Positions 1 to 8,872 of a stretch of 46,284 nt of DNA are shown here, piece after piece. The translations under genes and the position numbers were made by a program. This stretch comes from an uncultured bacterium (GTDB lineage: Bacteria > Vulcanimicrobiota > Xenobia > Xenobiales > Xenobiaceae), in the NCBI GenBank assembly GCA_934621605.1, contig CAKTUZ010000022.1, positions 1-46,284 on the forward strand, in the 5' to 3' direction. Within the stretch, counting starts at the first letter, position 1. Each line of letters opens with the position of its first letter. A model generated the notes under the pieces. It was not told the origin of the DNA. It did no database searches and saw only the letters and a program-made list of their open reading frames with translations.

Positions 1-69
1 CAGATATACTCTACCACATGAGCGAGGCTATGGTTTTTTTATGTGTTCAACTTAATTTTACAATCCGCA
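1..69. repeat. Left arm of a 69-bp terminal inverted repeat
   Basis: Bases 1-69 are the exact reverse complement of 46209-46277. The repeat begins at the first base of the window, while the right copy is followed by seven more bases. Read outward it holds an A-run of seven and the stretch CTCATGTGGTAGAG. A contig bounded by two inverted copies of a longer genomic repeat is the simplest explanation. Confidence 0.9.
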
Positions 70-88
70 AAAAATGTTCATTTTTTGC
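67..88. repeat. Perfect short hairpin next to the left repeat arm
   Basis: Two 10-base arms, GCAAAAAATG and its complement CATTTTTTGC, are separated by TT. The palindrome starts inside the last three bases of the inverted repeat. Read outward (minus strand) or inward it could act as a weak terminator; no gene is seen between it and the window end. Confidence 0.5.
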
Positions 89-204
89 TCTTCGCTAAAT
101 AGACTAACTTTTATACAACCTATTCTCAACCGAAGGAACTTTTTGTTCACATTTTATTAACAGAACTGTAACTAAGCAGGTTCATTTAATTTGGGCTGGT
201 ATTA

Positions 205-287
205 TATAATTTGAGAGAGTAAAGTTTTCTTCAACAAAGGACTTTGTATTTCCGGCGTTACTTTGGTAGCGATGAAAGGAGTACGAG
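205..287 (+). promoter_or_regulatory. Promoter -10 and ribosome binding site of the first gene
   Basis: TATAAT at 205-210 is a perfect -10 hexamer; the matching -35 is poor (TTCATT about 18 bases upstream). AAAGGAG lies about 7 bases before the ATG at 288. Bases 89-200 hold nothing else I recognise. Confidence 0.5.
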
Positions 288-701
288 ATGGCAGATGACC
301 ATCAGGATAAAATTGAACAAATAAGAGCGCGACGCAGTCGCGACAGCGTTCAGTTGGGTTATAATCCATACGACATTCAGCAGCAGCAACAGCAAGTAGG
401 CGGAGTCGGTGCTGCCGGAGTCGGTGGAGTCGGTGGTGCCGCTGCAGCCAGAGGTGTGCAGGGCATTGGCGACGACAACAATTCCATCCTTGGGGCGGAC
501 TTTAAAAGCCCGTGGCTGCGCGACCGAGTTACCCTTAGCTTGGAGGGCCAAATGGCTCTGCTGGAACAGCGTGCTGCCGGTCGTACGAACATTGTCGATC
601 TCGGCTACAGCAATCGCAACTCGTTCGTATCGTTTAGTAACGGTGCTTCCGTACAAATTGAGCCTCCAGGTACCTACAGACTCATGTACAACCGCGGTTA
701 G
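288..701 (+). CDS. Small Gln- and Gly/Ala-rich protein of unknown function
   Basis: 137 residues with a good ribosome binding site and a terminator 20 bases after the stop. The N-terminus is charged (residues 1-20, many Arg/Lys/Asp). It is followed by a run of six Gln at about residues 32-37 and a Gly/Val/Ala-rich flexible stretch to about residue 58. The C-terminal half (about 60-137) is better mixed in composition and may fold. There is no signal peptide or membrane segment, so it should be cytosolic. I do not recognise a family. It stands alone as a monocistronic unit, convergent with the next gene. Confidence 0.7.
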   Translation: MADDHQDKIEQIRARRSRDSVQLGYNPYDIQQQQQQVGGVGAAGVGGVGGAAAARGVQGIGDDNNSILGADFKSPWLRDRVTLSLEGQMALLEQRAAGRTNIVDLGYSNRNSFVSFSNGASVQIEPPGTYRLMYNRG

Positions 702-720
702 TTTTCGCTCCCCTACTACG

Positions 721-776
721 AAAAGCGGCAATATTCTGTCTCTCGCGGAGATGAAAGTTGCCGCTTTTGCTTTTTC
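721..776 (+). terminator. Rho-independent terminator of the first gene
   Basis: Arms AAAAGCGGCAA (721-731) and TTGCCGCTTTT (758-768) pair perfectly, followed by a T-rich tract. It can also serve the convergent gene on the minus strand. Confidence 0.8.
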
Positions 777-800
777 GTTGTAGCGCTAGCGCTTGCTGCA

Positions 801-2300
801 TCAATTGTAAACGCAAAGTTTAACTACTATCTGAGGAAGATAAACAGTATCTTCCGGAGCTTCACGGCAAGCTTCCAAGAGCCAGTTAGGATAAATACCA
901 TCTTCATGCAAACGAATCAAATCGCGATTAACCAAACCGAAGGGACGTTGACTAAACATTTTCTGCGCTTGGGGTACAGGATAAGCTTTTAATAAAGCTT
1001 CTACTCGATAGTAGGTAAAAAACTCCAAAGAATTCGTTTCTATTTGCATATAAACGGACAGAACAACTGTACAAGTTAATAGAGCCAAACCGATTAAGCT
1101 CTTTAATTTGGAAATATTCAGCAGCCAATCTTCCATAACCAAAAGCACCGGCCAAGATAATTCACTCAAAATAAACAAAAGATAGCGCGGCCCATATCCC
1201 CAATGGCCTCCCCAATTGACAAATTTGGAATTTACCAACAAAAAAATAAAGAAAGCAGAACCTATAAGCCAACTTTCACGGGTAAAACGCTCCCCAAATC
1301 GCTTTACTCCCAACAGGGCAAAAATAAGTAAAGGCTGATACAGAAAGATACTCTTATCTTTACTGAAAAGAAAACCACTGATTCCTTCCCAAATATTACC
1401 GCTAAAAGCATCAGCTTCACGGCTCCATTGCGTATAACCACTGTTAAACGGACTGCCAAAACGCCAATAGTTGGCGCCCAGGAAAAGCACAGCCAGACAA
1501 ATTAGCGGAGCAATAATCCAGGGTGAACGCCAAGATATGGGAGCGCACGAAACCGAGATCGGCTGCACGTCTTGGTCGGGGCTGGCCGCAACTGGAGCAG
1601 ACACTCGCGCACAGGGCCAAAGCAACACTGCCAGCCAAATGGGCACCAGCAAAATATATACGCTTTTTAACATAACCAGGCTGATTAAACTCAACCAAAC
1701 TCCAAACCATAAGTAGGAGCTAATTTTTTGGCTTTGAGCTTTGGCCCTTAAAATACTTACCGCAGCGGCAAAAAAGACGGCGGCTGCAGTCCATTGGAAA
1801 ATTTCGCCGCTTTGAGCGCGTAGATAGTTCCAGCCGAAACTACCAAACAGACAAATTAAAGTCCAAACGGCTGCGGTTTCATAGCGTTGACAAAAGATCG
1901 AAGCTCCCCAGTAAAGAGCTGCGGCCAGCCCCAGCGTCCAAAGCAAGTTGTAGTAATTGAGCACGGAAACAAACGGAGTGGAACTAAAATCTCCACCGTA
2001 AAGTGAAGCGTGACCGGTCAGGTTCCACCAAGCTACTACAGGCAGCATAAATAGACTGTTAAATAAACCGTATTTACTATAATATTTACCACTGCTTTCA
2101 TTGTAAAAACAATACTGTCCTACTTCCAGTGACTCGGCATACTGAGCGGGGATATCATCTCGACCCTCAAACCAAGCCTGGGCCTGGGCTCTCATCCAAT
2201 AAGGATCACCTATATAAAAGTTTTTCGGAAAACTGGTAACGCTTATTATCAACACAGCTAAAAGCAAAAGGCAGAGAGCGAATCGAGATGACATCTTCAT
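801..2300 (-). CDS. Polytopic membrane protein, probable GT-C-type glycosyltransferase
   Basis: About 499 residues with roughly ten or more hydrophobic segments spread over the whole length. An N-terminal membrane helix is followed by a long loop with FYIGDP, then YYSKYGLFNSLFMLP, which resembles the first loop and 'Ks pG' region of GT-C lipid-linked sugar transferases (dolichyl-phosphate-mannose transferase-like). The expected acidic residue of the first loop would be the Asp in IGDP. The open frame extends three codons upstream to a TTG, but the ATG at 2300 is better placed behind AAGGA, with a long spacer of 12. Substrate unknown; assignment to GT-C rests on topology and loop resemblance only. 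It stands alone. Confidence 0.6.
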   Translation of the reverse strand: MKMSSRFALCLLLLAVLIISVTSFPKNFYIGDPYWMRAQAQAWFEGRDDIPAQYAESLEVGQYCFYNESSGKYYSKYGLFNSLFMLPVVAWWNLTGHASLYGGDFSSTPFVSVLNYYNLLWTLGLAAALYWGASIFCQRYETAAVWTLICLFGSFGWNYLRAQSGEIFQWTAAAVFFAAAVSILRAKAQSQKISSYLWFGVWLSLISLVMLKSVYILLVPIWLAVLLWPCARVSAPVAASPDQDVQPISVSCAPISWRSPWIIAPLICLAVLFLGANYWRFGSPFNSGYTQWSREADAFSGNIWEGISGFLFSKDKSIFLYQPLLIFALLGVKRFGERFTRESWLIGSAFFIFLLVNSKFVNWGGHWGYGPRYLLFILSELSWPVLLVMEDWLLNISKLKSLIGLALLTCTVVLSVYMQIETNSLEFFTYYRVEALLKAYPVPQAQKMFSQRPFGLVNRDLIRLHEDGIYPNWLLEACREAPEDTVYLPQIVVKLCVYN

Positions 2301-2320
2301 AAACGGCAAAAATCCTTAAC

Positions 2321-2362
2321 TAAAAAATTTGGCTGTTTCTAAAGATACTCAGAAACAGCCAA
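2321..2362 (-). terminator. Rho-independent terminator after the small secreted protein
   Basis: Arms GGCTGTTTCT (2331-2340) and AGAAACAGCC (2351-2360) are perfect complements. On the minus strand the hairpin is followed by AAATTTTTTA. Confidence 0.8.
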
Positions 2363-2390
2363 AGACGCACAGAGCCGACGTAAACAAAAT

Positions 2391-2720
2391 TTATTTGAAA
2401 ATAATTTCGAAACGCTCTTTACTGCCAAAAGGAGAAACTATGATTTCTTTTTCATAGCGGCGATCTAAAATTTCAGAGAATTTCCAACACTTGTCACCGT
2501 CTTTAAATTTAACGGTAACGTACATACCTTCAATTTCAATAGGCATCTTTTCATCGATAACTTGCTTGGTGGTAAGATTTTTAACTCTGGCCACAAAACA
2601 GCCGTCGTACTTGCCAGTTTCGTTGCTATAACTGCTGGCTGCATAGGCACTGACCGTCAAACTGCAAAGTAACCCTAAAGTAAGCAATAAGCTAAATAAT
2701 TTGGTTAAAAATTTACTCAT
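2391..2720 (-). CDS. Small secreted protein of unknown function
   Basis: 109 residues. Residues 1-28 form a classical signal peptide (Lys, long Leu-rich core, cleavage after AYA), leaving about 80 mature residues. The mature part has two or three Cys, including KYDGCF and DKCWKF, which could form a disulfide outside the cytoplasm, and is rich in beta-prone and charged residues. AAGGA lies 9 bases before the ATG, and the gene has its own terminator. No family recognised. The upstream neighbour ends 110 bases away on the same strand. Confidence 0.7.
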   Translation of the reverse strand: MSKFLTKLFSLLLTLGLLCSLTVSAYAASSYSNETGKYDGCFVARVKNLTTKQVIDEKMPIEIEGMYVTVKFKDGDKCWKFSEILDRRYEKEIIVSPFGSKERFEIIFK

Positions 2721-2829
2721 GATTATTATTCCTTTTTAGATTAAAAGAAAGACATAGCCGCAATCCTCACAGCTAAAAAAATCGAGCAAATAGCTGTAAG
2801 TGCACAGCTGTAAAAATCTATCGGCCTCC

Positions 2830-4209
2830 TCAGTCTAAAACAAAAGTAGCCGTTGATCCTCCTCCGGAAGTAACATTACAAAGCGAAGTGCCGGATAGAC
2901 GAGTCATAAAGCTGGAAACGCGACCATCAAAAATATACGGATCCAAATCGACAGCATATTCACCCATTTCCACAGAAGAGCCATTCCAACTGGGATAATG
3001 CTCTCTGGCCACATTTACTTTAACCTGTACTAAGTAATCGTTGTGGAGACATTTTTCTATCGACTGTTCCCAAGCAGACTGACTGCTTTCCCAACCGATA
3101 ATAATACCATGCCCACCATAATCATCATTGGGCTTCATAACCAAGTTGTTTTTGTTAGCACGCACCCATTCGAGCAAATCGATCCTGGTTCCGTCAGGAG
3201 CGGTAGTATTTTCGGCAATAAGCATACGTGTCCACGGAATATGCGAGTAAATAGACTGCAACTGTTGCTCGGTAAAGCCTTCCTGATATTTGGGATCAGT
3301 TAAAATGGCAAATATAACTTTTTTATGGAAAATCTTGCAGCGGAAAGAATTGACAAAACAAGCTGCCTGATCCCTGTAGGCTTCCCAAACGGCCTTACAC
3401 TCGGAAGCACGCTCCAAATATTCATTAATAAGCAAACGTTTATAGAAAATATGAATTTGCTGTCCTTGGTAGCTGAGCACTCCGTTATGGTATTCCAATT
3501 GACGTGGATCAGCTATCAGGCACTTATAGCCGCACTTTTGAAAATGATCGCGAATACGACGGAATTCCGGAGCAGTAGGTAAACCTTCATAATCGATAAT
3601 ACCTATAGTAGGCTTTTCGGTACCCCCCCACTCTTCATAAGTATCCAACAAAGATTGCAACAAGCGATCGGCACTATAATAAGCCTGACAAGGAAAAGCT
3701 CGCATAAAATCATGGAAAAGCTCAGTATGGAGAAAACTCTTAATCATTTCGTCGGAATACAAAACACCAGCCGGAGTTTCAGCATTATATTCCACAAATT
3801 GTAAAGTACCACCCATGAGAAAACTGTCCAAACGAGACGATACGGAGATTTCTTTATAGCGCGGGTCAATCTCAATAAGGCGACGTTCATCGTCGGTTAA
3901 GCCCAACTTGAGTTTCAGCTCTTCTTCATTGAGCAGACGCGGAGTTATAGCTTGAAGAGCCCGACAAATGCCACGCACAGCGTCTTGCATAAGCAACATT
4001 TGTTCACGACCGATAAAATGCGGACGCAGGAACGGACATAAAAAACGACCTCCGAACTCAACATCACGCTTGCGCAACTCCCCCTGCAATTCTTCAGCAA
4101 AAGCAGCAATATCACATTTTTCCAAAAGCTCATGATAGTGAGCGATAGCCGCTTGACGATACGGTTCACGAGCCGCCGCCATCAACATAAGATCTACAAC
4201 GTCTGCCAT
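2830..4209 (-). CDS. Circularly permuted ATP-grasp protein (glutathionylspermidine synthase-like)
   Basis: 459 residues. The C-terminal part holds NLVMKPNDDYGGHGIIIGWE, the ATP-binding Lys plus glycine-rich loop typical of the circularly permuted ATP-grasp families. YNAETPAG in the middle fits the substrate-side motif, and CNVTSGGGSTATF ends the protein. Such enzymes join a carboxylate to an amine using ATP; the actual substrate cannot be read from sequence. No membrane segment, so cytosolic. The start at 4209 has GAGG 8 bases upstream. It is preceded by the remains of an insertion sequence, so its promoter lies within or next to IS605-type right-end DNA. Confidence 0.75.
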   Translation of the reverse strand: MADVVDLMLMAAAREPYRQAAIAHYHELLEKCDIAAFAEELQGELRKRDVEFGGRFLCPFLRPHFIGREQMLLMQDAVRGICRALQAITPRLLNEEELKLKLGLTDDERRLIEIDPRYKEISVSSRLDSFLMGGTLQFVEYNAETPAGVLYSDEMIKSFLHTELFHDFMRAFPCQAYYSADRLLQSLLDTYEEWGGTEKPTIGIIDYEGLPTAPEFRRIRDHFQKCGYKCLIADPRQLEYHNGVLSYQGQQIHIFYKRLLINEYLERASECKAVWEAYRDQAACFVNSFRCKIFHKKVIFAILTDPKYQEGFTEQQLQSIYSHIPWTRMLIAENTTAPDGTRIDLLEWVRANKNNLVMKPNDDYGGHGIIIGWESSQSAWEQSIEKCLHNDYLVQVKVNVAREHYPSWNGSSVEMGEYAVDLDPYIFDGRVSSFMTRLSGTSLCNVTSGGGSTATFVLD

Positions 4210-4280
4210 TTTTCCAGCCTCACGATTCAGACTTTTGCAACTTTATCCCGGTAGTTTGCCGAGCTTGCAAATTTAATTCG

Positions 4281-4406
4281 TTGACATATTTCCCCAAGGC
4301 TAAAGCCCGGTGATTTTAGTTCATCGAGGAATGCCCCTCCCGCCATAGCAGAAACTGGTCCTATATCCTCTCCCCAACGGATGATGCCCCACCCGTTTCA
4401 AGTATC
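4281..4406 (-). mobile_element. Right end and guide-RNA-like tail of an IS605-type element
   Basis: Directly after the tnpB remnant stop (minus strand) comes a G-rich, probably structured stretch, then GGGCTTTAGCC followed by TGGGG and a TCAA end near 4281. This order (tnpB 3' end, structured RNA region, small hairpin, TCAA-like end) matches the right end of IS200/IS605 elements, which also encodes the TnpB guide RNA. The left end was not found. Confidence 0.45.
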
Positions 4407-4589
4407 TTAAGCCAATTCTAACAACCGAAGCCCCTTCCTCAGGATGTTCTTCGCTGCATTTCTATCCCACTCGTGATGCTTACCGCAACTTGGACAAGTC
4501 CATTCACGTATAGAAACATCTTTGATCTAGGGAATTTTATATCCATAGTCGTGGCAAAGTTGGGAATTTGGAAACCATTTGTCTATCAT
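4407..4589 (-). pseudogene. tnpB: Decayed C-terminal fragment of IS605-family TnpB
   Basis: The minus-strand frame reads DKWFPNSQLCHDYGYKIP, a TAG stop (4527-4529), then SIREWTCPSCGKHHEWDRN, AAKNILRKGLRLLELA and TAA. This is the TnpB C-terminus: the zinc-ribbon CxxC pairs and the RuvC DRN(A)A motif. The first CxxC has become CHDY, and the in-frame stop inactivates the fragment. Nothing recognisable of the N-terminal three quarters remains upstream (4590-4820). Confidence 0.75.
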
Positions 4590-4844
4590 AAAAAGAAGCG
4601 ACAGCTGCTACTCTACCCCTTAAATTCTTTCTCTAAACAAATACTTTTGCCTGCCTCAAGCGCTCAAGAAGAGTATAACTGCAAACCATAATTAAAAGGA
4701 TTAAGTTCGTCGATCGGTAAGCTAAAACTTGAAGGATACTATTTTTTTTTAACAGAACTTTCCGCCACCGAATCCGCCTAAAGGCGAGCTCAAAATGAGC
4801 TCAGTCAACGGACTTCTGTTTATTTGAGGATTTTATATAGAGAC
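4590..4844. other. Non-coding stretch upstream of the long plus-strand operon
   Basis: It holds no convincing gene. There is a run of T at 4741-4750 and a perfect hairpin of GAGCTC arms (4786-4791 and 4797-4802), preceded by a small GCC/GGC stem. These sit in the likely 5' leader of the next operon and could be a leader structure. I found no clear promoter hexamers. Confidence 0.35.
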
Positions 4845-6860
4845 ATGACTGATAACAACTCTCCCAACGTACCAGCATCGGATACCGCCGAGAAACAAAA
4901 TGGCAATGCTTCCAAACTTCGTTTAAATTTTAACAGTTCCCTTGGAAGCGGTAATGCGTCCGGTTCTTCCCATAAATCAGGAGAGTCTACCAAAGTGTCC
5001 GATTCTTCGGAAAGTACTGTTTCTGTACCGTCTTCTAAAGCGGCCCCTCTTCTACAATTGCCCACGGAGAATACTGATGCTACATTAACATCTCCAGATA
5101 CACTTACGCCTCCTTCTGAAGAGATTAAAACCGAAGCGGTAGTCTCAAAAGTGAGCAACTCTTTATCTGAAAGGCAGACACCCCTCCCTTCAACTTCAAC
5201 AACCGAATTATCATCGCAGCAAATTCCGGAAGCGGAAGTCGAACCGACTACAATACGTCGTCTAGCGCCGCCTCTGGAAACTACTGCCACGCAGGAGCCT
5301 CCGCCTCCCCATGAAACTATTTCCCATTCGAGTAAGGAAATTATCCAGAGTTCGATTACTTCTCAAGAGACAACTTCTTCCGAGCCTAAAACCGACGAAA
5401 CCGAATCGATAATACAAGAAAAACAAACTACAATCGAAATAGGCCAAGAGCGTAAATCTTTTCCCAAAACTCCTCGAAAGCAGGATAACGGTACTCTCCA
5501 AGATTTACTTATAGGAGTAGTTTTTTTAGTATTTTTAGCTGGTTTTGTAGTTTGGGGAGCTGACAGTCTATTGACTTGGAAGCACGATATCGATATACAG
5601 CCCAACACTTCTTATCATCAACTTTGTTGGTCTCAAGATGGAGAATCCTTAGCTTTTATACGTGATGAAATAAAGCAAATTTCTCACGGTCAATCGATCA
5701 AAAGTTCATTGTGGGTCAATGAGCGTTTCGGAGACCAAGCTGTTCGCTTACAAGATGATTTACCCAATGCTTACCAATTGACAGGCTGGTTTGCCGACGA
5801 TTCTTTGATCGTGCTTAACTCAGCCAATCGTCCTCTTGATCTTAAAAAGTTCAAAGAAATTGATGGTAAAAAGAAAGCTTCATCAAATTCTGAAGAAGCC
5901 CCAGCCAAGGAAGAGACTATCCAACTTACAGAAGTTGGCCCCAAAGATTTATGCGGAGTTGTCGAAGGAAACGGTGCTATTAAACCCGGCTTATCTTTTG
6001 CAGAAGTAAATACTAAGGATCGATCAATTCGCTACTTAAATTTGCCCATAGAGAACGCTCAGGTTGTGGGCAACAGCCAAAAGGAAGTATTTATAGCCCA
6101 ATACTTAACTTCCGATAAGGATCGAGGCCAAATAAATCTTCTCACTTACCAGCCAGGCACTACGGAAGCCAAAGTTTTAGTCTCTGTTCCTTCGCGTCAG
6201 AAGGAAATGATGCACGTAGACAGTGTCGTAGCTTCTCCGAATAAGGAAAAATTAGCTATTGTCATTTCTGTAGTAGCTTCTCTGAGCAAATCGGTCAGCG
6301 AAGATGACGATACCCCCTTGGGAGTTTGGCTTTTCAACAGAGAAAATAAAAGCTTGGCTTGGACTACTATCTCAGCTAACAATGCTCGTGACCTCAGCGT
6401 CGTCTGGTCTAAAGATTCAAAATGGCTTGGCGGCGTAGCCCGCTATGTCGATGAAGCTGAACTTTTTGCTTTTTACGGTGATAACGATTGCCAAGCAGCT
6501 AAATTGCGCGGCGTCCCTCAAGAAGGAGATATCATTCCTTTAATAACCAGTAATACTCACGCTTTGACTTTTGTTTCCCTCAATCGTATTGATTGCTATA
6601 ATTTTGATCGGCAGAAAAACATTCCCCTACTCTCTTCAGAGAATCTGGAGTACGTGCCCAGCAACTTTGCGGTTGCCTCTAGCGGAGCGGTAGCCTACGC
6701 AGCTACTCCTTACGACGCCCAAAATATTTATATATGTGCCTTGAATAATCCGACCTCACACAAAGTAAATGTTCCGGACGATTCTGCTAAGCAAACTTGG
6801 TATTATCAAGAGGTCGGCAACCTTCAATATGCACTCGATTATTGGTTTAAAGCGGAATAA
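4845..6860 (+). CDS. Single-pass membrane protein with Ser/Thr-rich cytosolic arm and beta-propeller-like outer domain
   Basis: 671 residues from the ATG at 4845; the frame also allows a TTG at 4824, and neither has a strong ribosome binding site. Residues 1 to about 210 are low-complexity (Ser, Thr, Pro, Glu). One transmembrane helix spans about 220-240, and about 430 residues outside the membrane follow. The outer part contains WSQDGESLAFI, VVASPNKEKLAIV and VVWSKDSKWLGGV, spaced like blades of a TolB/WD40-type (PD40) propeller. No catalytic motif is seen; a scaffolding or binding role is inferred. It is the first gene of the run leading to the complex I-like genes, 19 bases before the next gene. 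Confidence 0.65.
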   Translation: MTDNNSPNVPASDTAEKQNGNASKLRLNFNSSLGSGNASGSSHKSGESTKVSDSSESTVSVPSSKAAPLLQLPTENTDATLTSPDTLTPPSEEIKTEAVVSKVSNSLSERQTPLPSTSTTELSSQQIPEAEVEPTTIRRLAPPLETTATQEPPPPHETISHSSKEIIQSSITSQETTSSEPKTDETESIIQEKQTTIEIGQERKSFPKTPRKQDNGTLQDLLIGVVFLVFLAGFVVWGADSLLTWKHDIDIQPNTSYHQLCWSQDGESLAFIRDEIKQISHGQSIKSSLWVNERFGDQAVRLQDDLPNAYQLTGWFADDSLIVLNSANRPLDLKKFKEIDGKKKASSNSEEAPAKEETIQLTEVGPKDLCGVVEGNGAIKPGLSFAEVNTKDRSIRYLNLPIENAQVVGNSQKEVFIAQYLTSDKDRGQINLLTYQPGTTEAKVLVSVPSRQKEMMHVDSVVASPNKEKLAIVISVVASLSKSVSEDDDTPLGVWLFNRENKSLAWTTISANNARDLSVVWSKDSKWLGGVARYVDEAELFAFYGDNDCQAAKLRGVPQEGDIIPLITSNTHALTFVSLNRIDCYNFDRQKNIPLLSSENLEYVPSNFAVASSGAVAYAATPYDAQNIYICALNNPTSHKVNVPDDSAKQTWYYQEVGNLQYALDYWFKAE

Positions 6861-6879
6861 AGATAAGAAAGGCAGCAAA

Positions 6880-8406
6880 ATGAAGCACTATACTAATCTT
6901 TTAAGTTTAACTTTATATTTTACGGCATTGAGCCTGAGTTTGGCTTGCATAGGTTGCTCCGACAGCGACGAAAGTGGAAACTTAAGCTTCAAAGTTACCA
7001 ATTCCGGTTCCCCAGCCGAACCGCAAATTTTTATTCCCGAAGCTACAAAAAATATAAAGTTAGAGGTCTTTCAAGAACCTTCAGTAACAGGCAAGAAAGT
7101 TGCTTTTTCAAATTCCGCTGCTTCCGAAAGCAATAATTCCCAAGCAAACAGCACAGCCAAAACTGCGTCAGAATTAGCTGACGAAGGAAAAACTTTATAT
7201 GCTTTAGGTACTTCCAGTAACGATAAAGATAAAAAAAATAACGAAGGAAAAACTTACTATTCCACCTCTGTAGCCTATAATGGCGGCGAACCGGAACTTT
7301 CTTTGGATAATATTCAGGATGGGGATTGGGTGGTAAGAGTTTCAGCTCTAGACAACAACAACAATGTTTTGGCCTATTATCAAAACGGACTAACTATAAA
7401 TGGCGGCAATCGTTCAGTTAAAGGCTGGCTCCAGCCGGGAGTAGCCCCTTCGGGTTATCTTTACGCTGCTCATACTGCCAACAGTACTATCAGCCGCATC
7501 AGTCTCTATAGTAATCTTATCGACAGTATAAAGCTCAATTCCGGCAACCCGGCCTATCTTTTTGCCAAACATACCGAAAAACCGTCCTTTAGCGATATTT
7601 TTTATGCCACCACAGGGGGTCTCAAAATTTTACAACTGACTCCCAGTTTTGTAGATAAAAAAATTGACGTCGAAGATATATCTTTCCCTACTGACGGTGC
7701 CTTCGTGCGCAGCAGCCAAAGTGGGGATAGCGCCGCAGTTTCTTTTTTCAGAGAAGGTTTAGTGCGCTTTTTCGATTTCAATCAAGCTTCCAACTACGAT
7801 TATGTTTACACAGGTTCCGGAGCTAACTATATAAGTCAACTAACTAATAACAGTCAGGTTTGGGTTTGTAACGAAAATGAGTACGATCTCAGTTTGGTAG
7901 ATATAAATAGTCACAGCCTGGTATATGAGGATAATCTACGCTTAGGCGGCGATGTACCTAAAGCTGCCGAACCCAATAACGACAATACCAAAGTTTGGGT
8001 TATCGGCACTCGTTCTTCCGGAGGATTCATACGCGCCGTAGATTTTAGCAATCATGATATGGGCGGTCGCAACTGGGGAGAGTTTACAACCGATCTGAGT
8101 AACCCTGGAGCCATATATTTAGCCTCAGAATCTTTGGGCTGTGTTACCGACAATACGCGGGGCGAGCTGATTTTTTTGAAGACAGACAACTTGGATGAAC
8201 AGGGCAATATAGATGAAGTTTTCGGCAAAAGTGGATCCCGCCTGCGCCTTCAGGGAGGCGGGGATCAGATTTTGTCGGATGGTACGCGTTTATATATTTT
8301 GCAAATATCTCAAGGTAAAGTTGCGGTAGTAGATCTGGAAACTAAAGCAATCTCTACCTCTTATAACTTGGGTTCTAACGCTCGCAGTCTCATGTTCGTC
8401 GATTAA
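6880..8406 (+). CDS. Secreted beta-propeller lipoprotein (YncE-like)
   Basis: 508 residues from the ATG at 6880, with AAAGG 7 bases upstream; the longer open frame only reads back into the previous gene. A signal peptide ends at a Cys (SLAC or CIGC, residues 23/26), so it is probably lipid-anchored. After an Asn/Ser/Lys-rich stretch (about 30-170), residues of about 190-508 show repeating strands such as GYLYAAHTANSTISRIS, KVWVIGTRS and LYILQISQGKVAVVDLE, as in seven-bladed YncE-type propellers. The end, YNLGSNARSLMFVD, fits a closing blade. Role unknown. It lies 25 bases before the NuoA-like gene. Confidence 0.65.
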   Translation: MKHYTNLLSLTLYFTALSLSLACIGCSDSDESGNLSFKVTNSGSPAEPQIFIPEATKNIKLEVFQEPSVTGKKVAFSNSAASESNNSQANSTAKTASELADEGKTLYALGTSSNDKDKKNNEGKTYYSTSVAYNGGEPELSLDNIQDGDWVVRVSALDNNNNVLAYYQNGLTINGGNRSVKGWLQPGVAPSGYLYAAHTANSTISRISLYSNLIDSIKLNSGNPAYLFAKHTEKPSFSDIFYATTGGLKILQLTPSFVDKKIDVEDISFPTDGAFVRSSQSGDSAAVSFFREGLVRFFDFNQASNYDYVYTGSGANYISQLTNNSQVWVCNENEYDLSLVDINSHSLVYEDNLRLGGDVPKAAEPNNDNTKVWVIGTRSSGGFIRAVDFSNHDMGGRNWGEFTTDLSNPGAIYLASESLGCVTDNTRGELIFLKTDNLDEQGNIDEVFGKSGSRLRLQGGGDQILSDGTRLYILQISQGKVAVVDLETKAISTSYNLGSNARSLMFVD

Positions 8407-8431
8407 CCCAGGAAGAAGCGCTCATAACCTC

Positions 8432-8863
8432 ATGACACGTGATAGCCTGTTCTCTTGGTTAGCTTGGGCTTTGGCTTTTTCCGGTTGGCTGACCTTAATA
8501 CTGAGCCTAGGCCCACGCACAAAAGAATTTCAGCCACAGAATAATGATGCTGACGGCCTTCAAGATTCATATTCGCAACCGCCAAAGGCAGCATTTGCTT
8601 CAGTCGGCTTACAGACGTCCTTTAAGATAATAGCTTATTTGGCATGTCTGTCCGGACTTTTATTACTAGCCTGTGGCTGGTGCCCGGCTGTCAAGTTAGG
8701 TTATGTTACCAATTTTTTATCTTTGGCAGCCTTTATAGTTCTGTGCTTAGGAACTGTCGCTGCAGCTATTTCCGCCGTATCTTCACCAACAGTTTTTTCG
8801 ACTCGAGATAATTTTCCCGGCACTTCCACTTCTACGAATAATCAAGAGCAAAAATCAAGTTAG
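8432..8863 (+). CDS. Divergent NuoA-like membrane protein
   Basis: 143 residues and three membrane helices (about 8-27, 66-85, 95-115), the NuoA topology. After helix 1 comes LGPRTKEFQP, like the LGPRRPNPEK of NuoA. CGWCPAVKLG then matches the position of FPWA...LG after helix 2. The conserved PYECG motif is absent, and the Asp/Glu pair of NuoA helix 2 (DVE) is replaced by uncharged residues (SGL). Recognition depends on these weak anchors and on gene order (A, H, J, K, N), so the call is an inference. In canonical complex I this subunit sits next to the quinone site; here it should not be able to do so. Confidence 0.5.
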   Translation: MTRDSLFSWLAWALAFSGWLTLILSLGPRTKEFQPQNNDADGLQDSYSQPPKAAFASVGLQTSFKIIAYLACLSGLLLLACGWCPAVKLGYVTNFLSLAAFIVLCLGTVAAAISAVSSPTVFSTRDNFPGTSTSTNNQEQKSS

Positions 8864-8872
8864 GCAAAATTT

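Noticed and set aside
4473..4691. Plus-strand open frame over the tnpB remnant
   Set aside because: It is the antisense of the TnpB zinc-ribbon fragment.
6769..6879. Upstream extension of the beta-propeller lipoprotein
   Set aside because: It overlaps the preceding gene, and the ATG at 6880 has a good ribosome binding site and begins the signal peptide.
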